A stretch of 37,729 nt of DNA from NCBI GenBank assembly GCA_903870415.1, contig CAIQDA010000046.1, positions 1 to 37,729 of the forward strand, in the 5' to 3' direction. Below the pieces are notes generated by a model. The model searched no databases. It was not told where the DNA came from and saw only the letters and a program-made list of their open reading frames with translations. The position numbers and the translations under genes are program-made. Source of the DNA: an uncultured delta proteobacterium (GTDB lineage: Bacteria > Myxococcota_A > Polyangia > Polyangiales > Polyangiaceae). Below are positions 31,532 through 37,729 of the stretch, in pieces. How positions within the stretch are numbered: position 1 is the first letter of the stretch; every line of letters starts with the position of its first letter.

Positions 31532-32686
31532 TTAGGACGCGAGCGCCGCTTCGAGCTGACCTTCGAGGTCCGACTCCGACACGCGCTTGGCGAGCGACAG
31601 TTCGCGAAGGAGCAGCCCCTTCGCCTTGTCGAGCAGGTTTTGTTCGCCGAAGGAGAGGTTCTTTGAACCACGCAGCCGGTGCATGTCACGCATGACCTTG
31701 GCCACTTCGTGGAGCGACTTGCTCTTCACCATCTCTTGGTAGATGCGGAAGCGTCGCGACCAAGGCTCGACCTTCACGGCGACTTCTTTGCTGCGAATGG
31801 TGTCGAGGATCGCGTCGGCTTCGTCGGCCGTCATCACTTGGCGGAGTCCGAGCGCTTGCGCCGACCTCACCGGAACGATGACCTTCGAGCCGCCCTGAAC
31901 GAGGAGCACGTAGAACTCGGTCGAAGGACCGCCGCCGATGGCCTTTTGCTCGATGGCCACGACCTCGCCTACGCCGTGGCTCGGGTGCACGGCCAAGTCG
32001 TGAACCTTGAACGTCACAGGTTCGGGCTTGGCGGCAGCCGAGGACGACGACACGAGGCTTCGCAGCGTCGGCAGGCGCGAAACGGACTTGCGGCTTGGGG
32101 GCACCGCAGGAACGGACTTTCGCGACTTCTTCGCGACCGGCACCGACGCGAGCGCAGGCTTCGCGGACCTGCTCGGGGCAGGCGCGGGCAACTCCTTCGC
32201 GGGCTTCACCGCCGGAGCAACCTTCATCGGCTTCGCGGACATAGGCTTCGCGGACGGGACGGCCTTCGGGGCCTTCATAGGCTTCGCGGACGGGGCGGCC
32301 TTGGGAGCCTCCGCTTTCTTGGGCTTTCCAGCGACCTTCGCCGGTGCGGCCTTCACGGGCTTCGCCACGGCCTTGCTGGCTTTCGAGGTGCCCTTCGCAG
32401 GCGCCTTCGCGGGCTTCACAGCCTTCGCCGGCTTCGCAGCAGGCTTCACAGCCTTTGCGGGTTTCGCGGCAGGCTTCACAGCCTTTGCGGGTTTCGCGGC
32501 AGGCTTCGCAGCCTTTGCAGGTTTCGCGGCAGGCTTCACAGCCTTCGCGGGTTTCGCAGCTTTCTTCCCGGCTTTCGCGGGAGCCGCTTTGGACACGACT
32601 TTGCTCTTCGGCGTTTCCGCCTTGGCCTTGTCCTTCGCCTTCGAGCCCGCGCTCGCTGCGGACGCCTTCTTTTTTGCCGTCGCCAT
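31532..32686 (-). CDS. CarD/CdnL-type RNA-polymerase-binding regulator with H1-like N-terminal tail
   Basis: 384 aa. Residues about 225-384 are a full CarD/CdnL/TRCF-type module: the RNA-polymerase-beta-binding Tudor-like part (FKVHDLAVHPSHGVGEVVAIEQKAI...VLLVQGGSKVIVPV) and the helical C-terminal part (PWSRRFRIYQEMVKSKSLHEVAKVMRDMHRL...SFGEQNLLDKAKGLLLRELSLAK). CdnL alone is about 164 aa and stabilises open complexes. Here 220 residues of Lys/Ala/Pro-rich, histone-H1-like sequence precede it, with a decapeptide repeat of the AKPAAKPAKAV type at residues 43-92. In Myxococcus CarD the basic DNA-binding tail is C-terminal, so this is the opposite order. Confidence 0.9.
   Translation of the reverse strand: MATAKKKASAASAGSKAKDKAKAETPKSKVVSKAAPAKAGKKAAKPAKAVKPAAKPAKAAKPAAKPAKAVKPAAKPAKAVKPAAKPAKAVKPAKAPAKGTSKASKAVAKPVKAAPAKVAGKPKKAEAPKAAPSAKPMKAPKAVPSAKPMSAKPMKVAPAVKPAKELPAPAPSRSAKPALASVPVAKKSRKSVPAVPPSRKSVSRLPTLRSLVSSSSAAAKPEPVTFKVHDLAVHPSHGVGEVVAIEQKAIGGGPSTEFYVLLVQGGSKVIVPVRSAQALGLRQVMTADEADAILDTIRSKEVAVKVEPWSRRFRIYQEMVKSKSLHEVAKVMRDMHRLRGSKNLSFGEQNLLDKAKGLLLRELSLAKRVSESDLEGQLEAALAS
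32411..32560. repeat. Five 30-bp coding repeats in the CarD-like tail
   Basis: Units of 30 bases start at 32411, 32441, 32471, 32501 and 32531. The units at 32441 and 32471 are identical; the others differ at one to five bases. Each encodes ten residues of the Lys-Pro-Ala repeat. The near identity at DNA level suggests recent expansion by slippage or recombination, so copy number may vary between strains. Confidence 0.95.
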
Positions 32687-32786
32687 CGGTCCTCGCGTTC
32701 GAGGGAACGCCGGTCAGCCGGCACACCCCCGTCAGGCGATAAACACCGCCCACTACCCGAAGATTAGCACGCGCCGTAGCGGGTCG

Positions 32787-33338
32787 TCAATCGTGCCTCT
32801 CGGCCCCCCCGCGGGCATGCGCCGCGAGGGTTGCGGCAAGCGAGTTCACGTTCCGCAAGCGGCGACTCAGGTCGCGCGCGATGTTCAAGACCACCATCGT
32901 GTAGCTGCGAAGGTCCTCGCGGTAGAGCTGCGTCATCGCACGGCACGAGAGGCGCAAAAGCACAACGGGGGTGGCTGCCCGCGCGGTGGCGAGACGTCCC
33001 TGCATGTCGATGACCGACGAGCCTCCGAGGATGCTCTTGGCGTGGATCATGTTGATGCGCTCGCCGCGCTCCTTCGATTCGTCCTCGTCTGCGGAGCGCT
33101 TCCACAGCTCCACTTCGCCATCGACGACGAGGTACAGCTCCCGCGCCGGGTCGCCCTCGTGAAAGATGATTCCGCCTTCGGGAAGTTCGATGCGCTCCAT
33201 GTGCTCGGCGAGCCAGAGCAACGCGGGTTCATCGAGGCCACCGCACAACGCACACTCGCGAAGCTCTTCGACGCTGGCGACAGGCCCGAGCATCGACGAC
33301 GGAACAGGCGTTTCGACGCATTCGATCATGCGGGTCAC
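32787..33338 (-). CDS. Cyclic-nucleotide-binding domain protein without DNA-binding domain
   Basis: 183 aa. A single cNMP-binding beta-roll occupies about residues 25-150 (MERIELPEGGIIFHEGDPARELYLVVDGEVELWKR; KSILGGSSVIDMQGRLATARAATPVVLLRL), followed by a C-terminal helix. There is no helix-turn-helix, so it is not a Crp-type transcription factor. The phosphate-binding cassette is atypical (GGSSVIDMQGRLATARA, close to the FGExxL...RxAT/S pattern but without the usual FGE). The GTG start at 33338 overlaps the stop of the acetyltransferase gene (GTGA); an ATG three codons later is an alternative. Probably acts with that acetyltransferase. Confidence 0.8.
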   Translation of the reverse strand: MTRMIECVETPVPSSMLGPVASVEELRECALCGGLDEPALLWLAEHMERIELPEGGIIFHEGDPARELYLVVDGEVELWKRSADEDESKERGERINMIHAKSILGGSSVIDMQGRLATARAATPVVLLRLSCRAMTQLYREDLRSYTMVVLNIARDLSRRLRNVNSLAATLAAHARGGAERHD

Positions 33339-33802
33339 GATCCAACTGTCAGCGGCGTAAGCGCCTTGGTGAACACGACGCGGCGACGCCCCGGACCTGC
33401 GTAGGCGTCGAGCACGTCCACGCTCCAGCCGAGGGCCGCGTGAAAGGAAATCGATGGCTCGTTGCCCGGTGTGGTGATGGCCTTCATTCGCACGCAGCCC
33501 CCTTGTTCGCAGTCGCGCGTGAACTCTTGGTAAAGCGTGCGCGCCACGCCCTGCCGCCGATGCTCGGGATTGATTCCGACGAGATGCACGTACCCGGTGA
33601 GCTCGGATTCTTCCGCCACGAACCCGAGAAGGAAGCCAACGAGCTCATCGCTTTCGTCCACGACCACGCGCGCGAAGCGGCCCAGTTCGTAGAAGAAAAT
33701 CGGGTGCGCCAGCGTGCTGATAGGGCCGCCCCACCAGTGGTCAATGACCATCACGATGCGATCGAAGTCGTCCTTGGTGATGCGCCTGGTCGCGTAACCC
33801 AC
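33335..33802 (-). CDS. GNAT-family N-acetyltransferase
   Basis: 155 aa, a single GNAT domain that uses acetyl-CoA. Motif A is visible as LVGINPEHRRQGVARTLYQEF, with the Q/R-x-x-G-x-A pyrophosphate loop (RRQGVA). Motif B is FHAALGWSVD. The N-terminal RRITKDDFDRIVMVIDHWWGG is typical of a subgroup that includes putative protein acetyltransferases. Translationally coupled to the cyclic-nucleotide-binding protein downstream; divergent from rpe. Confidence 0.88.
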   Translation of the reverse strand: MGYATRRITKDDFDRIVMVIDHWWGGPISTLAHPIFFYELGRFARVVVDESDELVGFLLGFVAEESELTGYVHLVGINPEHRRQGVARTLYQEFTRDCEQGGCVRMKAITTPGNEPSISFHAALGWSVDVLDAYAGPGRRRVVFTKALTPLTVGS

Positions 33803-33906
33803 GAGAAGAATCGTAGCACTGCGAACACGCGGTTGGCATCCCTGAGAACGCGAACCTCTTGCGCTATTTTCTTGCGCACCGCGCCGTCGTGAACGAGCGA
33901 GGGGCC

Positions 33907-34578
33907 ATGAAGCGACCCGTGCTCGTTGCTCCGTCCATCCTGTCCTCCGACTTCGGTCGCCTCGCCGACGACGTGCGCGCCGTCGACGAAGCAGGCGCCG
34001 ACTGGATCCACGTCGATGTCATGGACGGTCGTTTCGTCCCGAACATCACGCTCGGACCCATCATCGTCGAAGCGGTACGCAAAGCGACGTCGAAGCCGCT
34101 CGACGTGCACCTGATGATCGTCGAGCCCGAAAAGTACGTCGAGGCGTTTGCGAAGGCCGGCGCCGACCTCATCACGGTTCACGCGGAAGCCTGCCCACAC
34201 TTGCACCGCAACCTCGAACAGATTCGCTCACTCGGCAAGAAGGCGGGCCTCGTCCTCAATCCGGGCACGCACGAGAGCACCATCGAGCACCTTCTTCCGC
34301 TCTGCGATCTCGTCCTGCTGATGAGTGTGAACCCAGGCTTCGGCGGACAAAAGTTCATCGCGCAGACGGTCCATAAAGTTCGCCGACTCCGCGCGCAGAT
34401 CGATCGGCTCGGGCTTCCTACGCTCATCGAGATCGACGGCGGCATCGTCCCCGATACGGCTGCACAAGTCGCAGCGGCGGGCGCAGACGTTCTCGTGGCG
34501 GGCAACGCTATCTTTCGTGCGCCGAGCTACAAAGACGCCATCGATGGCATCAAGAACGCGTGCGCCGAGGTGATGTGA
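33907..34578 (+). CDS. rpe: Ribulose-phosphate 3-epimerase
   Basis: 223 aa TIM-barrel metalloenzyme interconverting ribulose-5-phosphate and xylulose-5-phosphate. It has the first catalytic and metal residues in VAPSILSSDFGRL and DWIHVDVMDGRFVPNITLGP, the metal histidine in PLDVHLMIVEP, the flexible loop MSVNPGFGGQKF, and the second catalytic Asp in LIEIDGGI. The phosphate is held by GADVLVAGNAIF. The ATG at 33907 has GAGGGG three bases upstream. The stop overlaps the next GTG start (GTGA). Confidence 0.97.
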   Translation: MKRPVLVAPSILSSDFGRLADDVRAVDEAGADWIHVDVMDGRFVPNITLGPIIVEAVRKATSKPLDVHLMIVEPEKYVEAFAKAGADLITVHAEACPHLHRNLEQIRSLGKKAGLVLNPGTHESTIEHLLPLCDLVLLMSVNPGFGGQKFIAQTVHKVRRLRAQIDRLGLPTLIEIDGGIVPDTAAQVAAAGADVLVAGNAIFRAPSYKDAIDGIKNACAEVM

Positions 34579-35951
34579 TTCGACCGACGGCACCCATCGC
34601 CTTGGCCCTGGCCGGGGCGTTTTTGGGCGCATGTGCAGTCCCCGCCCCACGCGCGATTGACGTCGCCGAACGAGCCACCCTCGTTGAGCCGTTGCAGCCA
34701 ATTGCCTCGTCTCCCGCTCGCATCGCGCCTGCGCCCACGCCACGCAGCCGTCATCTCGCACGCGCCGTAGCCTCGGCTGTCGACGCTCGCGGACTCACCT
34801 CGAATGGCACGTTCGAGTCGCGGCACGTGGACCGCGCGGAAATGGAGCGCGTCGTTCGCGAGCAGGTCGCGCGCGAGCTTCCCGCGGAGGTGCTGGCACA
34901 CGAGGAGAGCGCACAAAAACTTCTCTCGGTCATCGACCCAGACGAGAACTACCTCGACCTTGTATTCGGCATGCTTGGCTCGCAAGTCGCGGGCCTCTAC
35001 GTCCCTCGCGAAAAGGCGCTCTACGTCGTCGACGATGGCGTTTCGTCCGAGGGCTCCGCCGATGAACACACCGTTCTCGTGCATGAGATCGTGCACGCGA
35101 TCCAGGACGAGCATTTTGACTTGGGGCGCCGGGTCGAATGGCGACCCGATGGTGGCGATGAGACCGCGGCGATTCACGCGCTTGGCGAAGGCGATGCGAC
35201 GCTGGCAATGCTCCTCGACACGAGTCGCGGCGAGGGGCTTCCGAGCACGTTCGTCGAGGACTTCACGTCGCTCATGCGCGAAACCAACCGGCGACAGGTC
35301 GGGGCGCGCGTACCGAGCGCGGTGGCCGACGCGCTCGTAGACCCGTATGTGGAAGGGCTTCGTTTCGTATGGTCGCTGTATAGTGTCGGTGGCTGGCCTG
35401 CGGTGAACGCAGCTTGGGCATCGCCGCCACGAAGCACCGAGCAGTTGCTGCACGTCGAGAAGTTCGCGTCACGGGAAGCGCCCGTCTCGTTGTCCACGCA
35501 ACCTGTCGCGCCCGCCGGCTTCGACTTGCTTGAAGCGTCGGTCGCCGGTGAGCTCGACGTCCGCGATTGGTTCTCGGCCTTCGTCGAGTTCGAGGTGGCG
35601 CGCTCCTTTGCGCGAGGCTGGGGAAACGGTCGCACCGAGCTCTTTGGTCGCGGGAGCGAGCGCGCACTTCGGCTGCGCATTCGCTGGGACGAAGACGCGT
35701 CCGCGCAGGCCGAACGGGCAGGGAACCGGATGACCCGTGAACTCGTCGCGCGCTTCGGTCGCGCACGAGCCGTGGGCGCATTTCGATGCGTCGAGAGACC
35801 GCGCGCCGGGCCCCTCGCCTGGGCCTCGTCTCGCCGCGATCTGGTCGTCTTGGCAGGACCGGCGACGTTTGAAAACGGGCACGCCGCGTCGACGAGTTCC
35901 TGCGCATCGCTCGCCGCATGGGCCGCGAAGACGCCGCCTGGCCACCGCTGA
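34575..35951 (+). CDS. Lipoprotein zinc metallopeptidase (HExxH)
   Basis: 458 aa. The start is GTG 34575, overlapping the rpe stop, with GAGGT six bases upstream. It then reads IRPTAPIALALAGAFLGAC, a lipoprotein signal with lipobox LGAC. The catalytic motif is VLVHEIVHAIQDEHFDL (His170, Glu171, His174), followed by GDETAAIHALGEGDATLAML, where a glutamate is the probable third zinc ligand. This resembles an uncharacterised HEIVHAIQDQHF family frequent in myxobacteria. The C-terminal 200 residues show no clear domain. Probably works in the periplasm or at the outer membrane; the coupling to rpe does not suggest a substrate. Confidence 0.8.
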   Translation: MIRPTAPIALALAGAFLGACAVPAPRAIDVAERATLVEPLQPIASSPARIAPAPTPRSRHLARAVASAVDARGLTSNGTFESRHVDRAEMERVVREQVARELPAEVLAHEESAQKLLSVIDPDENYLDLVFGMLGSQVAGLYVPREKALYVVDDGVSSEGSADEHTVLVHEIVHAIQDEHFDLGRRVEWRPDGGDETAAIHALGEGDATLAMLLDTSRGEGLPSTFVEDFTSLMRETNRRQVGARVPSAVADALVDPYVEGLRFVWSLYSVGGWPAVNAAWASPPRSTEQLLHVEKFASREAPVSLSTQPVAPAGFDLLEASVAGELDVRDWFSAFVEFEVARSFARGWGNGRTELFGRGSERALRLRIRWDEDASAQAERAGNRMTRELVARFGRARAVGAFRCVERPRAGPLAWASSRRDLVVLAGPATFENGHAASTSSCASLAAWAAKTPPGHR

Positions 35952-35952
35952 C

Positions 35953-35984
35953 CATCGTCGCATCGTCGCATCGCCGCATCGCGC
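35953..35984. repeat. 8-bp tandem repeat at a convergent junction
   Basis: CATCGTCG twice, CATCGCCG and CATCGCGC, in register (35953-35984). The block fills most of the 39-base gap between the stops of the metallopeptidase and prepilin-peptidase genes. Confidence 0.9.
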
Positions 35985-35990
35985 GCTACA

Positions 35991-36917
35991 TCACCGCGGC
36001 ATGAGCCACGCGAGAATCCACTCTTCCGCGAAGAGCCACTCGAGAAACGCGACGCAAAGAAACGGTCCGAACGCGATGCGCGCGTGGCGAAGACCTTCTT
36101 CGGGCTCGTCCGCCAGCGGGTCGAGACGCAGAGCCTCTTTCGCTTCTTCGTCTCCCGCCGCCGCCATCGCACGCAGCTCCTCACGCTCGCGCACGACCGC
36201 CTCGGGCTCCGCGATTCGTCCTGCGGCCACAAATGTGCATAGTGCAACGATTGTTCCCTGGACCGCCGCAAGCACGAGGGCGAAGAGCGCGCCAATCCAG
36301 CCGAACCAAAGGCCGATGGCCGCGAGCAATTTGGCGTCGCCGAGGCCCATTCCAGGGAATCCGCGCAGCCGCTCGTAGAGCCAGATAAACGGCACGTAGA
36401 CGACGGCGTAGCCAGCCACCGCACCGATCGCCGCCTCCTGCCACGGCACGGCACGCAGCGGCAGCGAGAGCACCCCAATCGCCGCAAGCGTGAGCACGCC
36501 GCCGTCGGGCAGGTAGAGGTAGTCGAGGTCGATGAACGTGAGCACCACGGCGGTGAGCGCGGCGGCGAAGGTGAGCGCCGCAAGCGCGAGATGCGCGGGC
36601 GTGACGCCGCCTTCGGTCGCGCGGGTAAACGCCAGGTACGCCATGGCCCCGCCGAGCGCCTCGACCACCGGAACACGCACCGGAATCGGCGCGCCGCAGC
36701 ACGATGCTCGCCCGCGAAGAAGAATCCACGCGAGCACAGGCACGTTCTTCCACGCTGGAATGGGCGCTCCGCAGGCGTCGCACCGTGACCCGGGCACGAC
36801 GACGCTCTGGCCTTCCGGAATGCGTGCAATGGCCACCGTCGCGAAGCTTCCCCAGGCAAGACCGAAGAGCACCGCGACGACACGAAGAAACGGGAGCGGC
36901 AAGTCGTCGAGCGGCAT
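35991..36917 (-). CDS. pilD: Prepilin peptidase (PilD/GspO type)
   Basis: 308 aa multi-pass inner-membrane aspartyl protease that cleaves and N-methylates type IV prepilins and type II pseudopilins. The N-terminal methylase-associated domain has a Cys cluster (SRCDACGAPIPAWKNVPVLAW...ASCCGAPI). The third cysteine is displaced relative to the usual CxxC...CxxC pattern. The catalytic aspartates are in FIDLDYLYLPD (Asp130/132/138) and GMGLGDAKLL (Asp194). A cytoplasmic insert of about 50 acidic residues sits near the C-terminus (EAVVREREELRAMAAAGDEEAKEAL), unusual for the family. It lies 11 kb from pilMNOPQ, on the other strand. Confidence 0.92.
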   Translation of the reverse strand: MPLDDLPLPFLRVVAVLFGLAWGSFATVAIARIPEGQSVVVPGSRCDACGAPIPAWKNVPVLAWILLRGRASCCGAPIPVRVPVVEALGGAMAYLAFTRATEGGVTPAHLALAALTFAAALTAVVLTFIDLDYLYLPDGGVLTLAAIGVLSLPLRAVPWQEAAIGAVAGYAVVYVPFIWLYERLRGFPGMGLGDAKLLAAIGLWFGWIGALFALVLAAVQGTIVALCTFVAAGRIAEPEAVVREREELRAMAAAGDEEAKEALRLDPLADEPEEGLRHARIAFGPFLCVAFLEWLFAEEWILAWLMPR

Positions 36918-37044
36918 GGCGGTGCCACCTTACCGCGGATGCCACGTCCCAACGAAGTCGCGCAAGCATGGGCGGCGCGCGGCAAGCCGGTCTCCCGCTG
37001 CAACGAGCGACGGCCGGAGGAAAAGGCGCTAGTCGCCCGCGGCG

Positions 37045-37656
37045 ATGCAAGTTGCGATCAACGGCCAAAACCCAGAGCCCCGCGTGATTCGTCGCGCGGT
37101 CGATGCGCTGGAGCGCGATGGCGTGATCGCATACCCAACCGATACGGCGTATGCGCTCGGCTGCGACATCTCAAGCCGCAAGGGTTTCGAGAAGCTTTGT
37201 GCCCTTCGCAACCTCGACAAGAAGCACCTCTTCACGTTTCTCTGCCCCGACCTCGGCGACATCGCGCGCTACGCGGTCGTTGAGAATCAGCACTACCGCG
37301 TGCTCCGTCGCTTCTTGCCTGGGCCCTATGTTTTCGTGTTGCAGGCCACGCGCGAGATTCCGAAGATTGCGCAGACCAAGCGTCAAACCGTTGGGATTCG
37401 CGTGCCAAACCACGCGGTGCCCTTGGCCATCGCGCGCGAACTTGGGCGCCCACTCATCACGGCGACGGCCATCGATGAGTCAGGCGACCCCATGGTCGAC
37501 GCAGGCGAAGTGGACGCGCGCTACCCCGGGCTCACCCTCGTGCTCGACGGCGGCGATGTGCAGAAGGTGCAAACGAGCGTCATCGACCTCACCTGCGCAC
37601 CGGCGGTGGTGCTTCGCGCGGGCATCGGCGACGTGAGCGAATTCGCCGACGATTGA
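37045..37656 (+). CDS. yciO: YciO/Sua5/YrdC-family protein (YciO subgroup)
   Basis: 203 aa. The YrdC fold is clear: VIAYPTDTAYALGCDISSRKGFEKLCALRNLDKKHLFTFLCPDL and FLPGPYVFVLQATREIP, KRQTVGIRVPNH, then TSVIDLT and VVLRAGIGDVSEF near the C-terminus. These last motifs fit the YciO subgroup better than TsaC/TsaC2, which make threonylcarbamoyl-AMP for tRNA t6A. Whether it has that activity cannot be decided here. Divergent from the prepilin peptidase, sharing a 127-base gap. Confidence 0.85.
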   Translation: MQVAINGQNPEPRVIRRAVDALERDGVIAYPTDTAYALGCDISSRKGFEKLCALRNLDKKHLFTFLCPDLGDIARYAVVENQHYRVLRRFLPGPYVFVLQATREIPKIAQTKRQTVGIRVPNHAVPLAIARELGRPLITATAIDESGDPMVDAGEVDARYPGLTLVLDGGDVQKVQTSVIDLTCAPAVVLRAGIGDVSEFADD

Positions 37657-37687
37657 CGGCTCTCCCCGAAGCGCGAATGATGGGCCC

Positions 37688-37729
37688 ATGGTGGTGCAGG
37701 GGTCGATTCCGTCGCCGCTCGCTCTCGAG
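37688..37729 (+). CDS. Possible start of a further gene, cut by the window end
   Basis: An ATG 31 bases after the yciO-type stop opens a frame (MVVQGSIPSPLALE) that runs out of the window. A second frame from ATG 37677 or 37680 is also open. Fourteen codons are too few to judge; the ribosome-binding site is poor. Confidence 0.25.
   Translation, partial: MVVQGSIPSPLALE

Larger units (their letters stand above)
3815..36246. repeat. Dispersed 11-bp motif TGCA-N3-TRCA (17 sites)
   Basis: TGCA is its own complement, and TGTA is the complement of TACA, so the motif is an interrupted palindrome. TGCA-N3-TGCA starts at 4861, 7961, 8801, 10288, 13439, 27568, 29488 and 36236. TGCA-N3-TACA or its complement TGTA-N3-TGCA starts at 3815, 7804, 9640, 10281, 13065, 22689, 24665, 26741 and 28744. 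The sites at 10281 and 10288 overlap, giving three half-sites in a row at seven-base steps. TGCATCCTGCA itself occurs four times. Most sites are inside genes, in different reading frames, and two are in intergenic DNA. Function unknown. Confidence 0.7.

Noticed and set aside
32411-32560. CRISPR-like array of 30-bp repeats
   Set aside because: The repeats abut without spacers and encode a Lys-Pro-Ala peptide repeat in the CarD-like protein.
35174-37003. Open frame of 609 codons on the minus strand opposite the metallopeptidase and overlapping the prepilin-peptidase gene in another frame
   Set aside because: Arg/Ser/Pro-rich shadow; the prepilin peptidase and HExxH lipoprotein explain the DNA fully.
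2418-37575. TGCA pairs nine bases apart (near 2418, 11505, 13435, 37563)
   Set aside because: Only four cases, the spacing is a multiple of three, and they lie in coding DNA, so codon usage can explain them. They served as a rough control for the seven-base spacing.

Overview
The window is a 37.7 kb piece of a GC-rich (about two thirds G+C) bacterial chromosome, most likely from the Myxococcota (Polyangia-like). I base this on many short lipoproteins, a CarD-type regulator with a lysine/alanine/proline-rich tail, a Cys-rich lipoprotein with a CDGVDEDCNGVVDD-type motif, a receptor joining ligand-binding propellers to a PP2C phosphatase, and a complete type IVa pilus pilMNOPQ operon. It is mostly core chromosome. 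I see no phage, transposon, CRISPR array, rRNA or tRNA.

Layout. 141-2340: a small basic protein converges on cysS across a bidirectional terminator. 2416-4786: a lipoprotein/MlaE permease pair converges on an outer-membrane barrel gene. 4787-6726: a long leader with inverted DnaA boxes, then dnaA. 6791-14153: a PP2C sensor protein and a catalytically degraded dTDP-glucose-dehydratase homologue (minus), divergent from a glycosyltransferase-TPR protein and a methyltransferase (plus). 14176-18678: gcvP with a coupled lipoprotein, then a 508-base gap with one or two candidate plus-strand small RNAs, then a FliA-type sigma factor. 19055-24557: a LysM/M15-like envelope protein divergent from pilM-N-O-P-Q, whose reading frames all overlap by 1-4 bases. 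24684-27905: an enoyl-CoA hydratase converges on a lipoprotein-proA-rsfS operon. 28035-31423: a TPR protein, a Cys-rich lipoprotein and thrC. 31532-33802: a CarD-like regulator and a GNAT/cyclic-nucleotide-binding pair. 33907-37656: rpe coupled to a metalloprotease lipoprotein, a prepilin peptidase and a YciO-type protein.

Many genes are translationally coupled through ATGA, GTGA or TTGA overlaps, and this fixes several non-ATG starts. The type IV pilus theme appears twice, in pilMNOPQ and in the distant prepilin peptidase.

The signals that go beyond ordinary annotation are these. (1) A three-hairpin candidate sRNA at about 17716-17845, with two C-rich loops and a strong intrinsic terminator, and a possible second one directly downstream. 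(2) A dispersed 11-bp palindromic motif, TGCA-N3-TRCA, with 17 sites where fewer than about one and a half are expected. (3) Short tandem repeats sitting at convergent gene junctions. (4) A pseudo-RmlB lacking all its catalytic residues. (5) Histone-H1-like tails on both the CarD-like protein and RsfS. (6) An adjacent GNAT and cyclic-nucleotide-binding pair resembling a split cAMP-controlled protein acetyltransferase.
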